DNA from: Alphaproteobacteria bacterium
Lineage (GTDB): Bacteria; Pseudomonadota; Alphaproteobacteria; Puniceispirillales; Marisalimonadaceae
Length of the DNA: 38,874 bases
Assembly: GCA_016777705.1 (NCBI GenBank)
Contig: JADHQW010000002.1
Span: 1 to 38,874 of the forward strand
Direction: 5' to 3'
In this document: piece after piece, positions 1 to 8,996 of the stretch
Layout: each line of letters starts with the position of its first letter
Position numbering within the stretch: the first letter of the stretch is position 1
Program-made: the position numbers and the translations under genes
The notes under the pieces: generated by a model
Told to the model about the DNA's origin: nothing
The model's input: the letters and a program-made list of their open reading frames with translations, nothing else
The model's database searches: none

Positions 1-356
1 TCTTTCTTTTGTTGATCAGTTCCATACCTTACTAAAACTTCCATATTTCCTGTGTCAGGTGCAGAACAGTTAAAAACTTCTGCACCTATAGGAGAACGCC
101 CCATAATTTCACATAAAGGAGCATATTCCGTATTTGTAAGCCCAGCTCCTAGGTCACTGTCTGGTAAAAACAAATTCCATAAACCTTCAGATTTTGCTTT
201 AGCTTTTAACTCTTCCATTATTGGAGGTATGCACCACCTTCCTCCTTCCTCAACTTGTTTTTTATAAACATCTTCGTTGTGATATACGTGTTCATTCATA
301 AAAATGGATAGTTTTTCTTGAAGTTTCTTAACTTTATCTGAATGTTCAAAATTCAT
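1..356 (-). CDS. Acyl-CoA dehydrogenase, N-terminal part (runs off the window)
   Basis: Translation leftward from ATG at 356 gives 118 residues with no stop before base 1, so the C-terminal part lies outside. The segment has the helical N-terminal acyl-CoA dehydrogenase pattern: an early amphipathic helix, then [20 protein letters not shown] (residues 58-77), then [20 protein letters not shown] (85-104). The last is characteristic of the ACAD10/ACAD11-like branch. Such enzymes are FAD-dependent and oxidise acyl-CoA to 2-enoyl-CoA, passing electrons to ETF. An AAAGGA ribosome binding site precedes the ATG. It lies 24 bases downstream of the APH-like gene on the same strand, so the two are probably co-transcribed. 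The substrate, and the catalytic base in the missing part, cannot be judged. Confidence 0.88.
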   Translation of the reverse strand, partial: MNFEHSDKVKKLQEKLSIFMNEHVYHNEDVYKKQVEEGGRWCIPPIMEELKAKAKSEGLWNLFLPDSDLGAGLTNTEYAPLCEIMGRSPIGAEVFNCSAPDTGNMEVLVRYGTDQQKK

Positions 357-380
357 TATTTTTCCTTTATTAAATATTCG

Positions 381-1445
381 TTAAAAATGAAAGACGTTAT
401 TTGCTCTATTTATTAAGGCTTCTACTCTATTCCCAAACGTAGAAAATCTTTTATCTTTTGTTTGTCCTTTTAAATATCTTATATAAATTTGCTGAAGTAT
501 GACTGCTAATTTAAATGCACCGAAAGCATAATACCAATTTATATTTTCTAAATCAAAACCAGTTCTATTTGAATAATAATCTATTATCTCTTTCCTAGTT
601 GGGTATAGTATATTATCAGTTGGCATAGAGGTTATAAACTTACATTCTTCATTATCATTTTCATCAATCCAATAATTTAACATATGACCAACATCCATTA
701 AAGGGTCTCCTCTCGTACACATATCCCAATCAAAAACGGCTACTGGGTCAAACGGATCTATATTACTCCACATAATATTGTCTAATTTAAAATCATTATG
801 TAAAATAGTAACAATCTTAGACTGTGGTAGGTTTAACCTCAAATGTGACGTTAATTTATCAAACCTAGATTTTAAATTTTCATTCTCAGTAGACTTTTTC
901 CACCTGTCTTCCCAGCCATTTAGTTGCCTTAATGCAAACCCTTCTGGTTTTCCCAAGTCACCTAGCCCTACTTGATTTGGGTTAACCTTATGCAAGTCAG
1001 CTAGAATATCAATCATTCTAAAACTTATTTTTCTAACATTCTCTTTTGAATTAGCAATATGATCATGCATTTTTTTTCTTATTACATAACCATTTCTTCT
1101 TTCAATAATATGGAACTTAGAACCTATAATACTCTCATCATCGCAGAAATATAAACTCTTAGGAGCAAGGGGAAATTTACTATTTATTTGAGACTGGACC
1201 TTATATTCTCTTAACATATCATGTGAGGATGGAGCAATCGGACCAAGAGGAGGCCTTCTCAAAACGTACTCTTTATTATCTAATTGTAATAAGTAGGTTA
1301 AATTAGCGTGGCCACCAGAAAATTGTAATATTTCGATATTATCAAAGCTGTAATGCAATTCGTTTTTTAGGTAGGTTTTTAATTTATTGAGATCTAGCTT
1401 TTCGTCTGCTCTAACATTAATTAACTCTTGATCGATAGTATTCAT
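381..1445 (-). CDS. Aminoglycoside phosphotransferase (APH)-like kinase, ACAD10/11 type
   Basis: 354 residues with the APH/choline-kinase fold. Visible motifs are a glycine-rich nucleotide loop FSGGHANLTYLL (42-53), the catalytic HNDFKLDN (216-223; H-x-D-x4-N, putative base D218), and the metal-binding FDWDMCTRGDPLMDVG (238-253, D239). The sequence resembles the kinase half of eukaryotic ACAD10/ACAD11, where this domain is fused to an acyl-CoA dehydrogenase. Here the two are adjacent genes (this one first, then the dehydrogenase). By analogy with 4-hydroxy acid catabolism by ACAD11, it may phosphorylate a hydroxyacyl-CoA before elimination. That role is inference; antibiotic resistance is unlikely. 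No clear Shine-Dalgarno precedes the ATG at 1445. Confidence 0.88.
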   Translation of the reverse strand: MNTIDQELINVRADEKLDLNKLKTYLKNELHYSFDNIEILQFSGGHANLTYLLQLDNKEYVLRRPPLGPIAPSSHDMLREYKVQSQINSKFPLAPKSLYFCDDESIIGSKFHIIERRNGYVIRKKMHDHIANSKENVRKISFRMIDILADLHKVNPNQVGLGDLGKPEGFALRQLNGWEDRWKKSTENENLKSRFDKLTSHLRLNLPQSKIVTILHNDFKLDNIMWSNIDPFDPVAVFDWDMCTRGDPLMDVGHMLNYWIDENDNEECKFITSMPTDNILYPTRKEIIDYYSNRTGFDLENINWYYAFGAFKLAVILQQIYIRYLKGQTKDKRFSTFGNRVEALINRANNVFHF

Positions 1446-1571
1446 AATAAGTAATTATTAACGCTCCAAAATTATTTTAAAAGAAAATTAAATATGATAA
1501 TCTTTTCTACTATTTATCATGTTAAATAGAATCACAACTAATAATTTATATAATTAACATTTAGGGAAAAT

Positions 1572-2354
1572 ATGGAAAACTTATTCAATTTAAACGGTAA
1601 AATAGCACTGGTTACGGGTGGATCAAGAGGTATTGGTGCAATGATAGCTGAAGGTTTTGTTCGTAATGGAGTAAAAACATATATCTCTTCAAGAAAATCA
1701 GACCCTTGCGATAAAAAGGCCAGAGAACTCTCAAAGTATGGAGAATGTATTTCAATACCTGCAGACTTAACTGACATGAACGAAATGGATAAATTAGTTA
1801 CTAAAATTAAAGATAAAGAAACCAAACTTAATATTTTAGTAAATAATGCAGGAGCAGCTTGGGGTGCTTCATTTGATGACTTTCCAGAGATCGGTTGGGA
1901 TAAGGTTATGGACACTAATGTTAAGTCTGTTTTTTTTCTTACTCAAAAATTAGTTGATATATTAGAGACGTCAGCAAGCACGTCTGACCCTTCAAGAATT
2001 ATAAATATTGGATCCATAGATGGCCTTGGAATTCCCAGAGCTGAGACATACTCTTATCCCGCATCCAAAGCGGCAGTTCATCAACTTACAAAAGTTTTAG
2101 CTAATAGATTAGCAAACCGAAATATAAACGTTAATGCTATTGCGCCTGGACCTTTTGAGAGTAATATGATGGCCCACACTCTTGAAGAATATGGAGAACA
2201 AATAAGATCTTCAGTTCCCAGAGGAAGAATTGGCGTTCCTGAAGATATGGCAGGTGCATCTATTTTTTTATCTTCAAAAGCGAGCTCTTATATAACAGGT
2301 TCAATAATTCCTGTTGACGGAGGATCTTTAATTGCGAGAAGGCATATGGAGTAA
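1572..2354 (+). CDS. SDR-family NAD(P)-dependent oxidoreductase
   Basis: 260 residues, normal length for a classical short-chain dehydrogenase. The Rossmann cofactor motif TGGSRGIG is at 15-22 and NNAG at 91-94. Catalytic Ser148 lies in NIGSIDG, with the Tyr162-x3-Lys166 pair in SYPASK. The C-terminal SSYITGSIIPVDGG is the usual family ending. It reduces or oxidises a hydroxyl/keto group; closest in appearance to 3-oxoacyl-ACP reductase, RhlG or gluconate 5-dehydrogenase types, which cannot be separated by reading. AGGGA sits just upstream of the ATG. It is transcribed alone between a divergent APH gene and a convergent ligase gene, so context suggests only a lipid or acyl-CoA role. Confidence 0.9.
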   Translation: MENLFNLNGKIALVTGGSRGIGAMIAEGFVRNGVKTYISSRKSDPCDKKARELSKYGECISIPADLTDMNEMDKLVTKIKDKETKLNILVNNAGAAWGASFDDFPEIGWDKVMDTNVKSVFFLTQKLVDILETSASTSDPSRIINIGSIDGLGIPRAETYSYPASKAAVHQLTKVLANRLANRNINVNAIAPGPFESNMMAHTLEEYGEQIRSSVPRGRIGVPEDMAGASIFLSSKASSYITGSIIPVDGGSLIARRHME

Positions 2355-2478
2355 ACTATATAGATCCAGATCTAAGGTGGCTATTAATAGCATCTATAAA
2401 TAATTTTACTTTCATTGCTCTTAAACGAAGTTAACATTGAAGTTTCGTTAGATTATTCAACTGGAAAATTTAAGTTAA

Positions 2479-2503
2479 AATAAGTTTTTTCTGTCAACTT
2501 ATT
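2479..2503. terminator. Possible bidirectional terminator hairpin between convergent genes
   Basis: A perfect 8-base inverted repeat, AATAAGTT (2479-2486) and AACTTATT (2496-2503), with a 9-base loop of mostly T. It lies at the convergent ends of the SDR gene and the ligase gene and overlaps the ligase stop codon. The stem is mostly A-T, so it is a weak candidate. Confidence 0.3.
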
Positions 2504-4128
2504 CTATGACCACCAAATTGATCTCTTAATTTGTTTTTTAAGATTTTACCTGTAGCTCCTAAAGGAATTAAATCTGTAAAAATCACATCGTCAGGTATCA
2601 TCCATTTGGCAATTTTACCTTCGTATATTTTTAAAATATCATCCTTTGATGGCGATTTTTCAGGCATAGATTGAACAATTAGAATAGGTCTTTCTTCCCA
2701 TTTTTCGTGGGGAACAGAAATAACAGCAGCGTTAGCGACCTCTGGATGACCAACGCATATATTTTCTAGATCGATAGAACTTATCCATTCACCACCAGAT
2801 TTAATAATATCTTTTGTTCTGTCGGTAATAGTCATAAATCCATTCTCATCTATTTTCGCAACATCACCTGTATCAAACCACCCTCCTTCAAGAAATCTAT
2901 CCTTTTCAGAAGTATCATTATAATATTCCTTTAAAACCCAAAATCCTTTTGATAGCAGTCTGCCTTGAGTCTCCCCGTCTTCTGGTAAATCGTTGCCTTC
3001 ATCATCAACTAATTTCATTTGATGACCAAAAATAGTTCTACCTTGTGGAATTTTTTGATCATAATATTCAGTCCTATTTTTAGGCTCTTCAGCTAATGCG
3101 GGCATATTTACAGTTCCAAGTGGGCTCATTTCTGTCATGCCCCATGCATGAATTACCTCTGCTCCAAATTCATCTTCAAATCCTTCAAACAATGTTCTTG
3201 GACAAGAAGATCCACCTATAACCAGTCTTTTAACTGTATCTATTTTTTTGCCAGAATCCCTTAAGTGATTTAATAATAAAAGCCAAATAGTAGGAACACC
3301 AAGGGAAATAGTTACCTTTTCTGCGTTCATAAGATCAGTTAAGCTTTCACCATCTAGCTTCGCACCAGGAAAGACTATTTTAGTGCCACACATTGGCGCC
3401 GCATAGGGTGTGCCCCAGGCATTAACATGAAACATTGGAACAACTGGGAGCACTACGTCTTTAGCTCCGTAGGGGACTACATCTTTTAAGTTCATACCAT
3501 AAGCATGAAGAACTGTAGATCTATGTGAATAAAGAACACCTTTTGGATTACCTGTTGTTCCAGAGGTGTAGCATAAGGATGAAGCGGTTTTCTCATCTAA
3601 TTGTGGCCAAATAAATTGGTCAGTTTCATCTTTAATAAAATCCTCATAACATATTACTTTTATATCATCTTTGATTTTAGGTTTTACCATATTCTTAGCG
3701 TCAGTCATGACCACTATGGCTTCAACTGTTTTAAAGTTTACAGATGCTTTTTCTATCAATGGTAAAATATTCAAATCAACACATAAAACTTTGTCTTCTG
3801 CGTGGTTAACAATATAGGAAACTTGGTCAGGGTGTAACCTAGGATTAAGTGTGTGACATATAAGCCCACTACAAGAAGTTGCGTAATATATTTCTAAGTG
3901 TCTATAACCATTCCATGCTAAAGTTCCAACTTTATCACCTTGTTGCAGATTTAATAATTTTAGAGCATTAGCTAATTTCTTAGTTCTTTTACCCCAATCT
4001 GAATAATTATATCTATGAATGCCACCCTCAACTGTATTAGATACAATCTCTTGTTTTCCATAGTTTCTAACGGCATGTTCAAAAATACTTGAAATTAACA
4101 AAGGATGATCCTGCATCAAACCTAACAT
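2494..4128 (-). CDS. AMP-forming fatty-acyl-CoA ligase (AlkK/FadD-like)
   Basis: 544 residues of the ANL adenylate-forming superfamily: carboxylate + ATP + CoA gives acyl-CoA + AMP + PPi. The phosphate-binding loop [11 protein letters not shown] is at 187-197. [12 protein letters not shown] forms the aliphatic binding/A5 region, [12 protein letters not shown] is the A7-A8 hinge region, and the catalytic lysine is K528 in [11 protein letters not shown]. Overall it resembles the medium/long-chain AlkK-type ligases. GGAG at about 4137-4140 is well placed upstream of ATG 4128. It sits 48 bases downstream of hyuB on the same strand, so it may be read from the hyuA promoter; a link with an N-heterocycle pathway is possible but unproven. 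Confidence 0.92.
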   Translation of the reverse strand: MLGLMQDHPLLISSIFEHAVRNYGKQEIVSNTVEGGIHRYNYSDWGKRTKKLANALKLLNLQQGDKVGTLAWNGYRHLEIYYATSCSGLICHTLNPRLHPDQVSYIVNHAEDKVLCVDLNILPLIEKASVNFKTVEAIVVMTDAKNMVKPKIKDDIKVICYEDFIKDETDQFIWPQLDEKTASSLCYTSGTTGNPKGVLYSHRSTVLHAYGMNLKDVVPYGAKDVVLPVVPMFHVNAWGTPYAAPMCGTKIVFPGAKLDGESLTDLMNAEKVTISLGVPTIWLLLLNHLRDSGKKIDTVKRLVIGGSSCPRTLFEGFEDEFGAEVIHAWGMTEMSPLGTVNMPALAEEPKNRTEYYDQKIPQGRTIFGHQMKLVDDEGNDLPEDGETQGRLLSKGFWVLKEYYNDTSEKDRFLEGGWFDTGDVAKIDENGFMTITDRTKDIIKSGGEWISSIDLENICVGHPEVANAAVISVPHEKWEERPILIVQSMPEKSPSKDDILKIYEGKIAKWMIPDDVIFTDLIPLGATGKILKNKLRDQFGGHRIS

Positions 4129-4176
4129 ATAACTATCTCCAAAATTTAGACTTAATAAATTCTATCTAGCATTACT

Positions 4177-5928
4177 CTATAATATTTTTTTATTTTTTCG
4201 CAAAAGTTTTGTTTCTTTTTGATTAATTTCGTAATCTTTTTCGTTAACATATACTCCAAAAAGTTGAATTGCTTCTTCTATAGAATATTTTTTTTCTATG
4301 ACATCTTTTAATACCAACAGCTCATCTCTTTCAAATGGAAGGCCATAACCTCCGCCTCCAGGTGTTTTTACATGAACTGTGTCACCTTTTTTTAGCTGAA
4401 TATCCTGCTCTTTAGACAAATGAACAGGGGTGTAAACTTTTTTTGATTGCTCGACATTAACAATGTTAACTTGACCATCCTGGCCTCCCATAGCTCCTTG
4501 AGGGCCAAATCTGCCATGATCCATTACAAAACTTGCTTGAGCATTATTACATAAAATCTCTAACTTATAATCTAAACCAAAACCACCTCTTTGTTTGCCT
4601 GCGCCTCCTGAACCTTCATGAAGAGCGTAATGGTGATACAAAACTGGAAATTTTTGTTCCATTATCTCTACAGGTGGAGCTTTGGATATGCCTATAGTTG
4701 AACATCCATTAGCAAGGCCATCGTGATCAGAATTACCGCCATACCCCCCACCAGATAATTGATACATAACAAAGTCGCTATTTGTATCTTCATTAAAACC
4801 ACCTAAAGCAAAATTTCCACTTGTACCTGCGGGTGCTGCAGTGACCCTTGATGGAAGGACTTCAACTAATGCGATAAACACTGCTTCAGCAATTCTTTGT
4901 GAAACCTCTGCTGCACAACCAGAAACAGGTCTTGGATAATGAGCATCTAAAAATGTGTTTAATGGTCTTTTAACTTTAAGAGGAATAAAAGCACCACCAT
5001 TTATAGGAACTTCTGGGAAAATGTGTCTCATAGCTAAGTAAACAGAACTTAAAGTAGTAGCTAAAACAGAGTTCATTGGGCCCTTACATGGCTTAGATGA
5101 ACCAGAAAAATCAAATTCTAATTCCTCTTCTTTTTTGGTAATTGATAATTTAATTTCTAGAGGTTCGTTAACTACCCCATCAGAGTCAACCCATGCAGAA
5201 GATTTGTAAATACCATCAGGTATTTCTTGTATCATTGACTTCATTTGATCTGAAGCTGCATTTCTTAACTCAACTATACTTTTTTCTACAACATCATCAC
5301 CATATTTGTCTAAGAGTATATTTAGACGTTCTTCACCAACTAAGAGAGCGGCTTCTTGAGCTTTTACGTCGCCAATTCTTTGGTCGGCAACACGAATATT
5401 AGAGCAAATAATTGAGTAAATTTCATTGTCAAGTTTACCTTTTTTAAAAAGTTTGACTGGAGGTAGCCTTAAACCTTCTTGTTCTACAGCTGTCGCAGAA
5501 GCTGAAAACCCACCTGGGACACTTCCACCAATATCAGGCCAATGTCCAGTATTAGATAACCAACAAAAAATTTTACCTTTTCTAAAATAAGGTTTTACAA
5601 ACCTTACGTCCATTAAGTGTGTTCCTCCAAGGTAAGGATCGTTAACAATGTAAATGTCATCCTGATTAGGTTTATCTACTTTGCCTTCGTTTATTAACCT
5701 AATAAGCTCTCTTGTAGAATACTCCATAGTACCAACAAAGACGGGCAACCCTCCAATTCCTTGGGCAATAAGGTCACCACTTTCAGCGGCATAAATACCA
5801 TCTGAACGGTCATTTGCTTCTGAAATAACTGGAGAAAAAGCTGCACGAGAAAACGTTAAATCCATTTCATCACAAACCTGTTGAAGGCCTGCTTGAATAA
5901 CAGATAGTGTTATTTTATCTATACCCAT
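4177..5928 (-). CDS. hyuB: HyuB / hydantoinase B-oxoprolinase family subunit
   Basis: 583 residues of the hydantoinase B/oxoprolinase family. Signatures include the N-terminal R-A-A-FSPVISEANDRSDG segment (28-44), NDPYLGGTHLMD (96-107), TGHWPDIGGSVPGG (127-140), and glycine-rich blocks near the C terminus (GGAGKQRGGFG and TPGGGGYGLPF). With HyuA, such proteins form ATP-dependent cyclic-amide hydrolases (5-oxoprolinase, N-methylhydantoinase, caprolactamase) or ATP-dependent carboxylases (acetone, acetophenone). Its ATG shares one base with the hyuA stop (TAATG), indicating translational coupling and an A+B complex. Position next to a ring hydroxylase and ring reductase favours lactam opening; the actual substrate is unknown. 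Confidence 0.93.
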   Translation of the reverse strand: MGIDKITLSVIQAGLQQVCDEMDLTFSRAAFSPVISEANDRSDGIYAAESGDLIAQGIGGLPVFVGTMEYSTRELIRLINEGKVDKPNQDDIYIVNDPYLGGTHLMDVRFVKPYFRKGKIFCWLSNTGHWPDIGGSVPGGFSASATAVEQEGLRLPPVKLFKKGKLDNEIYSIICSNIRVADQRIGDVKAQEAALLVGEERLNILLDKYGDDVVEKSIVELRNAASDQMKSMIQEIPDGIYKSSAWVDSDGVVNEPLEIKLSITKKEEELEFDFSGSSKPCKGPMNSVLATTLSSVYLAMRHIFPEVPINGGAFIPLKVKRPLNTFLDAHYPRPVSGCAAEVSQRIAEAVFIALVEVLPSRVTAAPAGTSGNFALGGFNEDTNSDFVMYQLSGGGYGGNSDHDGLANGCSTIGISKAPPVEIMEQKFPVLYHHYALHEGSGGAGKQRGGFGLDYKLEILCNNAQASFVMDHGRFGPQGAMGGQDGQVNIVNVEQSKKVYTPVHLSKEQDIQLKKGDTVHVKTPGGGGYGLPFERDELLVLKDVIEKKYSIEEAIQLFGVYVNEKDYEINQKETKLLRKNKKIL

Positions 5929-7997
5929 TAAAAATCACCTACCTCAATAAATATATTGCCTAAATCATCCCCATAGGCCTCATCATTTGGCTCTATTAAG
6001 GTTGTCGTATCCATTTGTTCAATTATTGCAGGCCCTTTAATTTTAAATTGAAATGGTAATCTGTCTCTAGAATAAATTGGTGTATTTAAAAATTTATCCT
6101 TAAAGAAAACTTCTCTATATTCTAATATAGCATCTTCTGCTTCATCCACTTTTCCAGATATATTATTTAATAATGCAAGGTCTAAAGGAATTTTATGGCC
6201 TTGAACCGTAGTGTTGATATTAACTATATTTGCTTTGATCTGAGGGAGTTCAACTTTAAATCTTATTAAATAGGCATCTTCAAAACTTTTTTGTATATAT
6301 TTTAAATCTGGTTTTGAATCATCTAGATTAATTCTTAAAATGTGGGTTTGACCAATAAATTGCATATCAAGACTGAAACTTGAACTGATTTTTGTGAGTT
6401 CAAGACCTTGTTTTTTGATTAACTCTTCTCCTCTTTCTTTTTGTTTTTTAAAGATAGTATGTAAATCAACAACATTAACTTTTTCAACAGGAATATTTAA
6501 AGTCTTAGTAAAATCTTGTCTTAAATCAGCAATAACACAACCTAGTGCATTCGTAATTCCTGGTCGAGCTGGTACTAATACTTTTGGGATACCTAGTTCT
6601 TTTGCCAAAGAACTAGCATGTAATGGACCAGCACCTCCAAAAGCGAATAAAGTGAAATCCCTTGGGTCAACACCAAGTGAAATGGAAACCATTCTTATAG
6701 CACCTGCCATTTTTGTATTAGCAATTTTTACAACTGCTTGAGCAGTTTGAACTTCATCAAGCCCTAGTCCTTCGCCCAAAGCAGAATTAAAAATATTTTT
6801 AATTTCATTTAAAGAGACATTTTTTTTCTCTGAAATTATTTTAGATATATTCAATCGACCAAGAAGAAGATTTGCATCCGAAATAGTTGGTAAAGTTCCA
6901 CCATTACCATAACAAATGGGACCAGGTTTAGAACCAGCACTTTCCGGACCCACTTCTAGTAAACCCGCCAAATTTAATTTAGCTATTGAACCGCCACCCG
7001 CTCCTACTGTTCTTACATCCACCATAGGAACGTGAACGGGCATAGCATATTCAACCTCTAAATCACTAGAAACAGATGGCTCATTTCCAATAATTAGAGC
7101 CACATCAGTTGAAGTTCCACCCATATCATATGTAATAATATTATTAATTCCAGAGGATTTTCCAGTATGCGCAGCAGCAATGACACCAGAAGCAGGTCCA
7201 GACATTACTGTTTTTGCTGCCTCTTCAACTACTAATTTTGACGAAATAGTGCCGCCATTACCATTCATAACAAGTAATTCACCAGTATATCCATTCGAAA
7301 CAAGTTCTTTTTCTAATTTATTAAGATATTTTTCTAGTATAGGTTGAACACTAGCATTAATCGCTGCTGTAACACCTCTTTCATATTCTCTATTTTCAGA
7401 GAGTAATGAATGGCCCATTGTTATATAATTATTAGGCCATATTTTTGAAATTATTTCTAAGGCCATAAGTTCATGTTGGTTGTTAGCATAGGAGTGAAGA
7501 AAATGAATAACAATAGACTCACAACCCAATTTTAGAAGTTTTTTAGTAGCATTAATTATTTCAATTTCTGAAAGTGACTTAATAACTTTTCCACTAGCAT
7601 TAATTCTTTCATTAACTTCATAACGTAAGTCTCTGGGTATTATTGGAACAAATTTTCCTAACATGCCATAAGAATTAGGTCTAGTTCTCCTACCTAATTC
7701 GATCACATCTCTAAAGCCTTTAGTTGTAATAAAACCAGTCTTAGATAACTTTCGCTCTAATAAAGCATTGGTAGTAGTCGTAGTTCCATGAACAATTAAC
7801 TTTACTTTTTCTAAGTCAAGTTCAGCCTTCTTGATTGCATTCATAACTCCAAAGGCCTGATTTTCTGATGATGTTGGAACTTTTGCAAATTCTATAACAT
7901 TATTTTTTTTGTTAACGTATATTAGGTCTGTGAAAGTTCCACCTACATCTATGCCTAGAACATTAAACTTTTCAGAATTTGTTTTATTTATTTTCAT
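5928..7997 (-). CDS. hyuA: HyuA / hydantoinase A-oxoprolinase family subunit (ATP-binding)
   Basis: 689 residues of the hydantoinase A family with the acetate/sugar-kinase/actin ATPase fold. The N-terminal phosphate motif GIDVGGTFTD is at 15-24, HGTTTTTNALLER at 70-82, and the second phosphate motif YDMGGTSTDVAL at 290-301. FAFGGAGPLH, typical of the C-terminal part of the fold, follows later. It supplies the ATP-driven activation of the amide carbonyl, with HyuB as partner. It is first in a leftward operon (hyuA-hyuB, perhaps ligase) and divergent from the molybdenum-hydroxylase operon across a 141-base promoter region. Full length and all main motifs are present. Acetone-carboxylase-like function is an alternative, but the third small subunit of that enzyme is not seen. 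Confidence 0.94.
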   Translation of the reverse strand: MKINKTNSEKFNVLGIDVGGTFTDLIYVNKKNNVIEFAKVPTSSENQAFGVMNAIKKAELDLEKVKLIVHGTTTTTNALLERKLSKTGFITTKGFRDVIELGRRTRPNSYGMLGKFVPIIPRDLRYEVNERINASGKVIKSLSEIEIINATKKLLKLGCESIVIHFLHSYANNQHELMALEIISKIWPNNYITMGHSLLSENREYERGVTAAINASVQPILEKYLNKLEKELVSNGYTGELLVMNGNGGTISSKLVVEEAAKTVMSGPASGVIAAAHTGKSSGINNIITYDMGGTSTDVALIIGNEPSVSSDLEVEYAMPVHVPMVDVRTVGAGGGSIAKLNLAGLLEVGPESAGSKPGPICYGNGGTLPTISDANLLLGRLNISKIISEKKNVSLNEIKNIFNSALGEGLGLDEVQTAQAVVKIANTKMAGAIRMVSISLGVDPRDFTLFAFGGAGPLHASSLAKELGIPKVLVPARPGITNALGCVIADLRQDFTKTLNIPVEKVNVVDLHTIFKKQKERGEELIKKQGLELTKISSSFSLDMQFIGQTHILRINLDDSKPDLKYIQKSFEDAYLIRFKVELPQIKANIVNINTTVQGHKIPLDLALLNNISGKVDEAEDAILEYREVFFKDKFLNTPIYSRDRLPFQFKIKGPAIIEQMDTTTLIEPNDEAYGDDLGNIFIEVGDF

Positions 7998-8021
7998 ATT
8001 TCAAAACCAATAGATTAAAAC

Positions 8022-8089
8022 ATAATAGTATTTATTTTAAATAATTTACAAAAAATTGTTAGATCATATATTGTGATTATCATCAATCA
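8022..8089. promoter_or_regulatory. Divergent promoter region between hyuA and the Mo-hydroxylase operon
   Basis: In the 141-base gap, a rightward candidate has TTTACA (8045-8050), a 16-base spacer and TATATT (8067-8072). A leftward candidate has TTGTAA (complement of 8046-8051), an 18-base spacer and TATTAT (complement of 8022-8027). Their -35 boxes overlap. Just downstream of the rightward -10 lies an imperfect operator-like repeat, TGATT (8074-8078) with AATCA (8085-8089). In AT-rich DNA such matches occur by chance; the divergent gene layout is the stronger argument that promoters are here. Confidence 0.35.
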
Positions 8090-8138
8090 TTGTTAAAAAA
8101 ATAAATGAAACTCGGTTTTAGAATTAGTTAGAAATTTA

Positions 8139-8996
8139 GTGTATTACAGACCTGAAAATATAAATGACGCAATTACTACTCTGTCTAAAGGGGAACTGAC
8201 TATTGCAGCAGGATGTACAGACTTATTTCCAACAACTCAAGAAGATAGTCTCGGCAGTAATATTTTAGACATATCAGCTATCAAATCATTAAAGAGTATT
8301 ACTATTGAAAAAGAATTCCGAAGAATTGGCTCAGGAGTAACTTGGACAGATCTTGAAAATGAAAAATTACCAAATTGTTACGACATGCTTAAAGAATGCA
8401 GCTTACAGGTAGGATCAAGGCAAATTCAAAATTTAGGAACTATAGGAGGCAATCTATGCAACGCTTCCCCTGCTGCAGACGGTGTCCCTTGCCTTTTATC
8501 ATTAGATGCATCAGTTGAACTGATATCAACAAATGGAAAAAGAATTTTAAAATTAGACGATTTTATTAAAGGCTCTAGAAATACAGAATTAAAGAAAAAC
8601 GAAATATTATCTGCAATTCTTATTCCTGAAAAAGCTGAAAGAGGACATTCATCTTTTGTTAAGTTAGGCGCACGAAAATATTTAGTTATTTCCATTGCAA
8701 TGGTTGCATGTAAAATTAACTTAGATGGCGATATTATATCTGACATTGCTATATCTATAGGCTCTTGTAGCGCTGTTGCCAGAAGATTAGGAGAACTAGA
8801 AAACACTTTAATTGGGAAGAACGTAAATTCTGACTTAACTCAAGATATTTATAATTTTGATTACAAAAATCATATATCACCAATTAATGACATAAGAGGA
8901 ACTGATGCATACAGACTTGAAGTAGCTAAAGTTTTGGTAAAGAACTCGATTATAGATACTATCAACAAATTTAAAAAAAAAGGCCAATATGAATAA
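8139..8996 (+). CDS. Molybdenum hydroxylase FAD-binding subunit (CoxM/XdhB-like)
   Basis: 285 residues. The start is GTG, giving MYYRPENINDAITTL, which matches the usual family N terminus. FAD-binding motifs are AAGCTDL (23-29; usually AGGTDL) and IQNLGTIGGNLCNASPAAD (96-114). A CO-dehydrogenase flavoprotein C-terminal domain follows. It carries electrons from the 2Fe-2S clusters of the next gene product to an acceptor. It overlaps that gene by 8 bases. The ~40-residue [4Fe-4S] insertion of 4-hydroxybenzoyl-CoA reductase beta subunits is absent, so an ordinary hydroxylase is more likely than a reductive dehydroxylase. Confidence 0.92.
   Translation: MYYRPENINDAITTLSKGELTIAAGCTDLFPTTQEDSLGSNILDISAIKSLKSITIEKEFRRIGSGVTWTDLENEKLPNCYDMLKECSLQVGSRQIQNLGTIGGNLCNASPAADGVPCLLSLDASVELISTNGKRILKLDDFIKGSRNTELKKNEILSAILIPEKAERGHSSFVKLGARKYLVISIAMVACKINLDGDIISDIAISIGSCSAVARRLGELENTLIGKNVNSDLTQDIYNFDYKNHISPINDIRGTDAYRLEVAKVLVKNSIIDTINKFKKKGQYE

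Noticed and set aside
52-267. 71-residue rightward open frame
   Set aside because: It lies antisense to the acyl-CoA dehydrogenase N-terminal coding sequence, has no ribosome site and no recognisable motif.
381-1445. Antibiotic resistance by aminoglycoside phosphorylation
   Set aside because: The protein belongs to the ACAD10/11-linked branch and is next to an acyl-CoA dehydrogenase, so metabolic kinase activity is far more likely.
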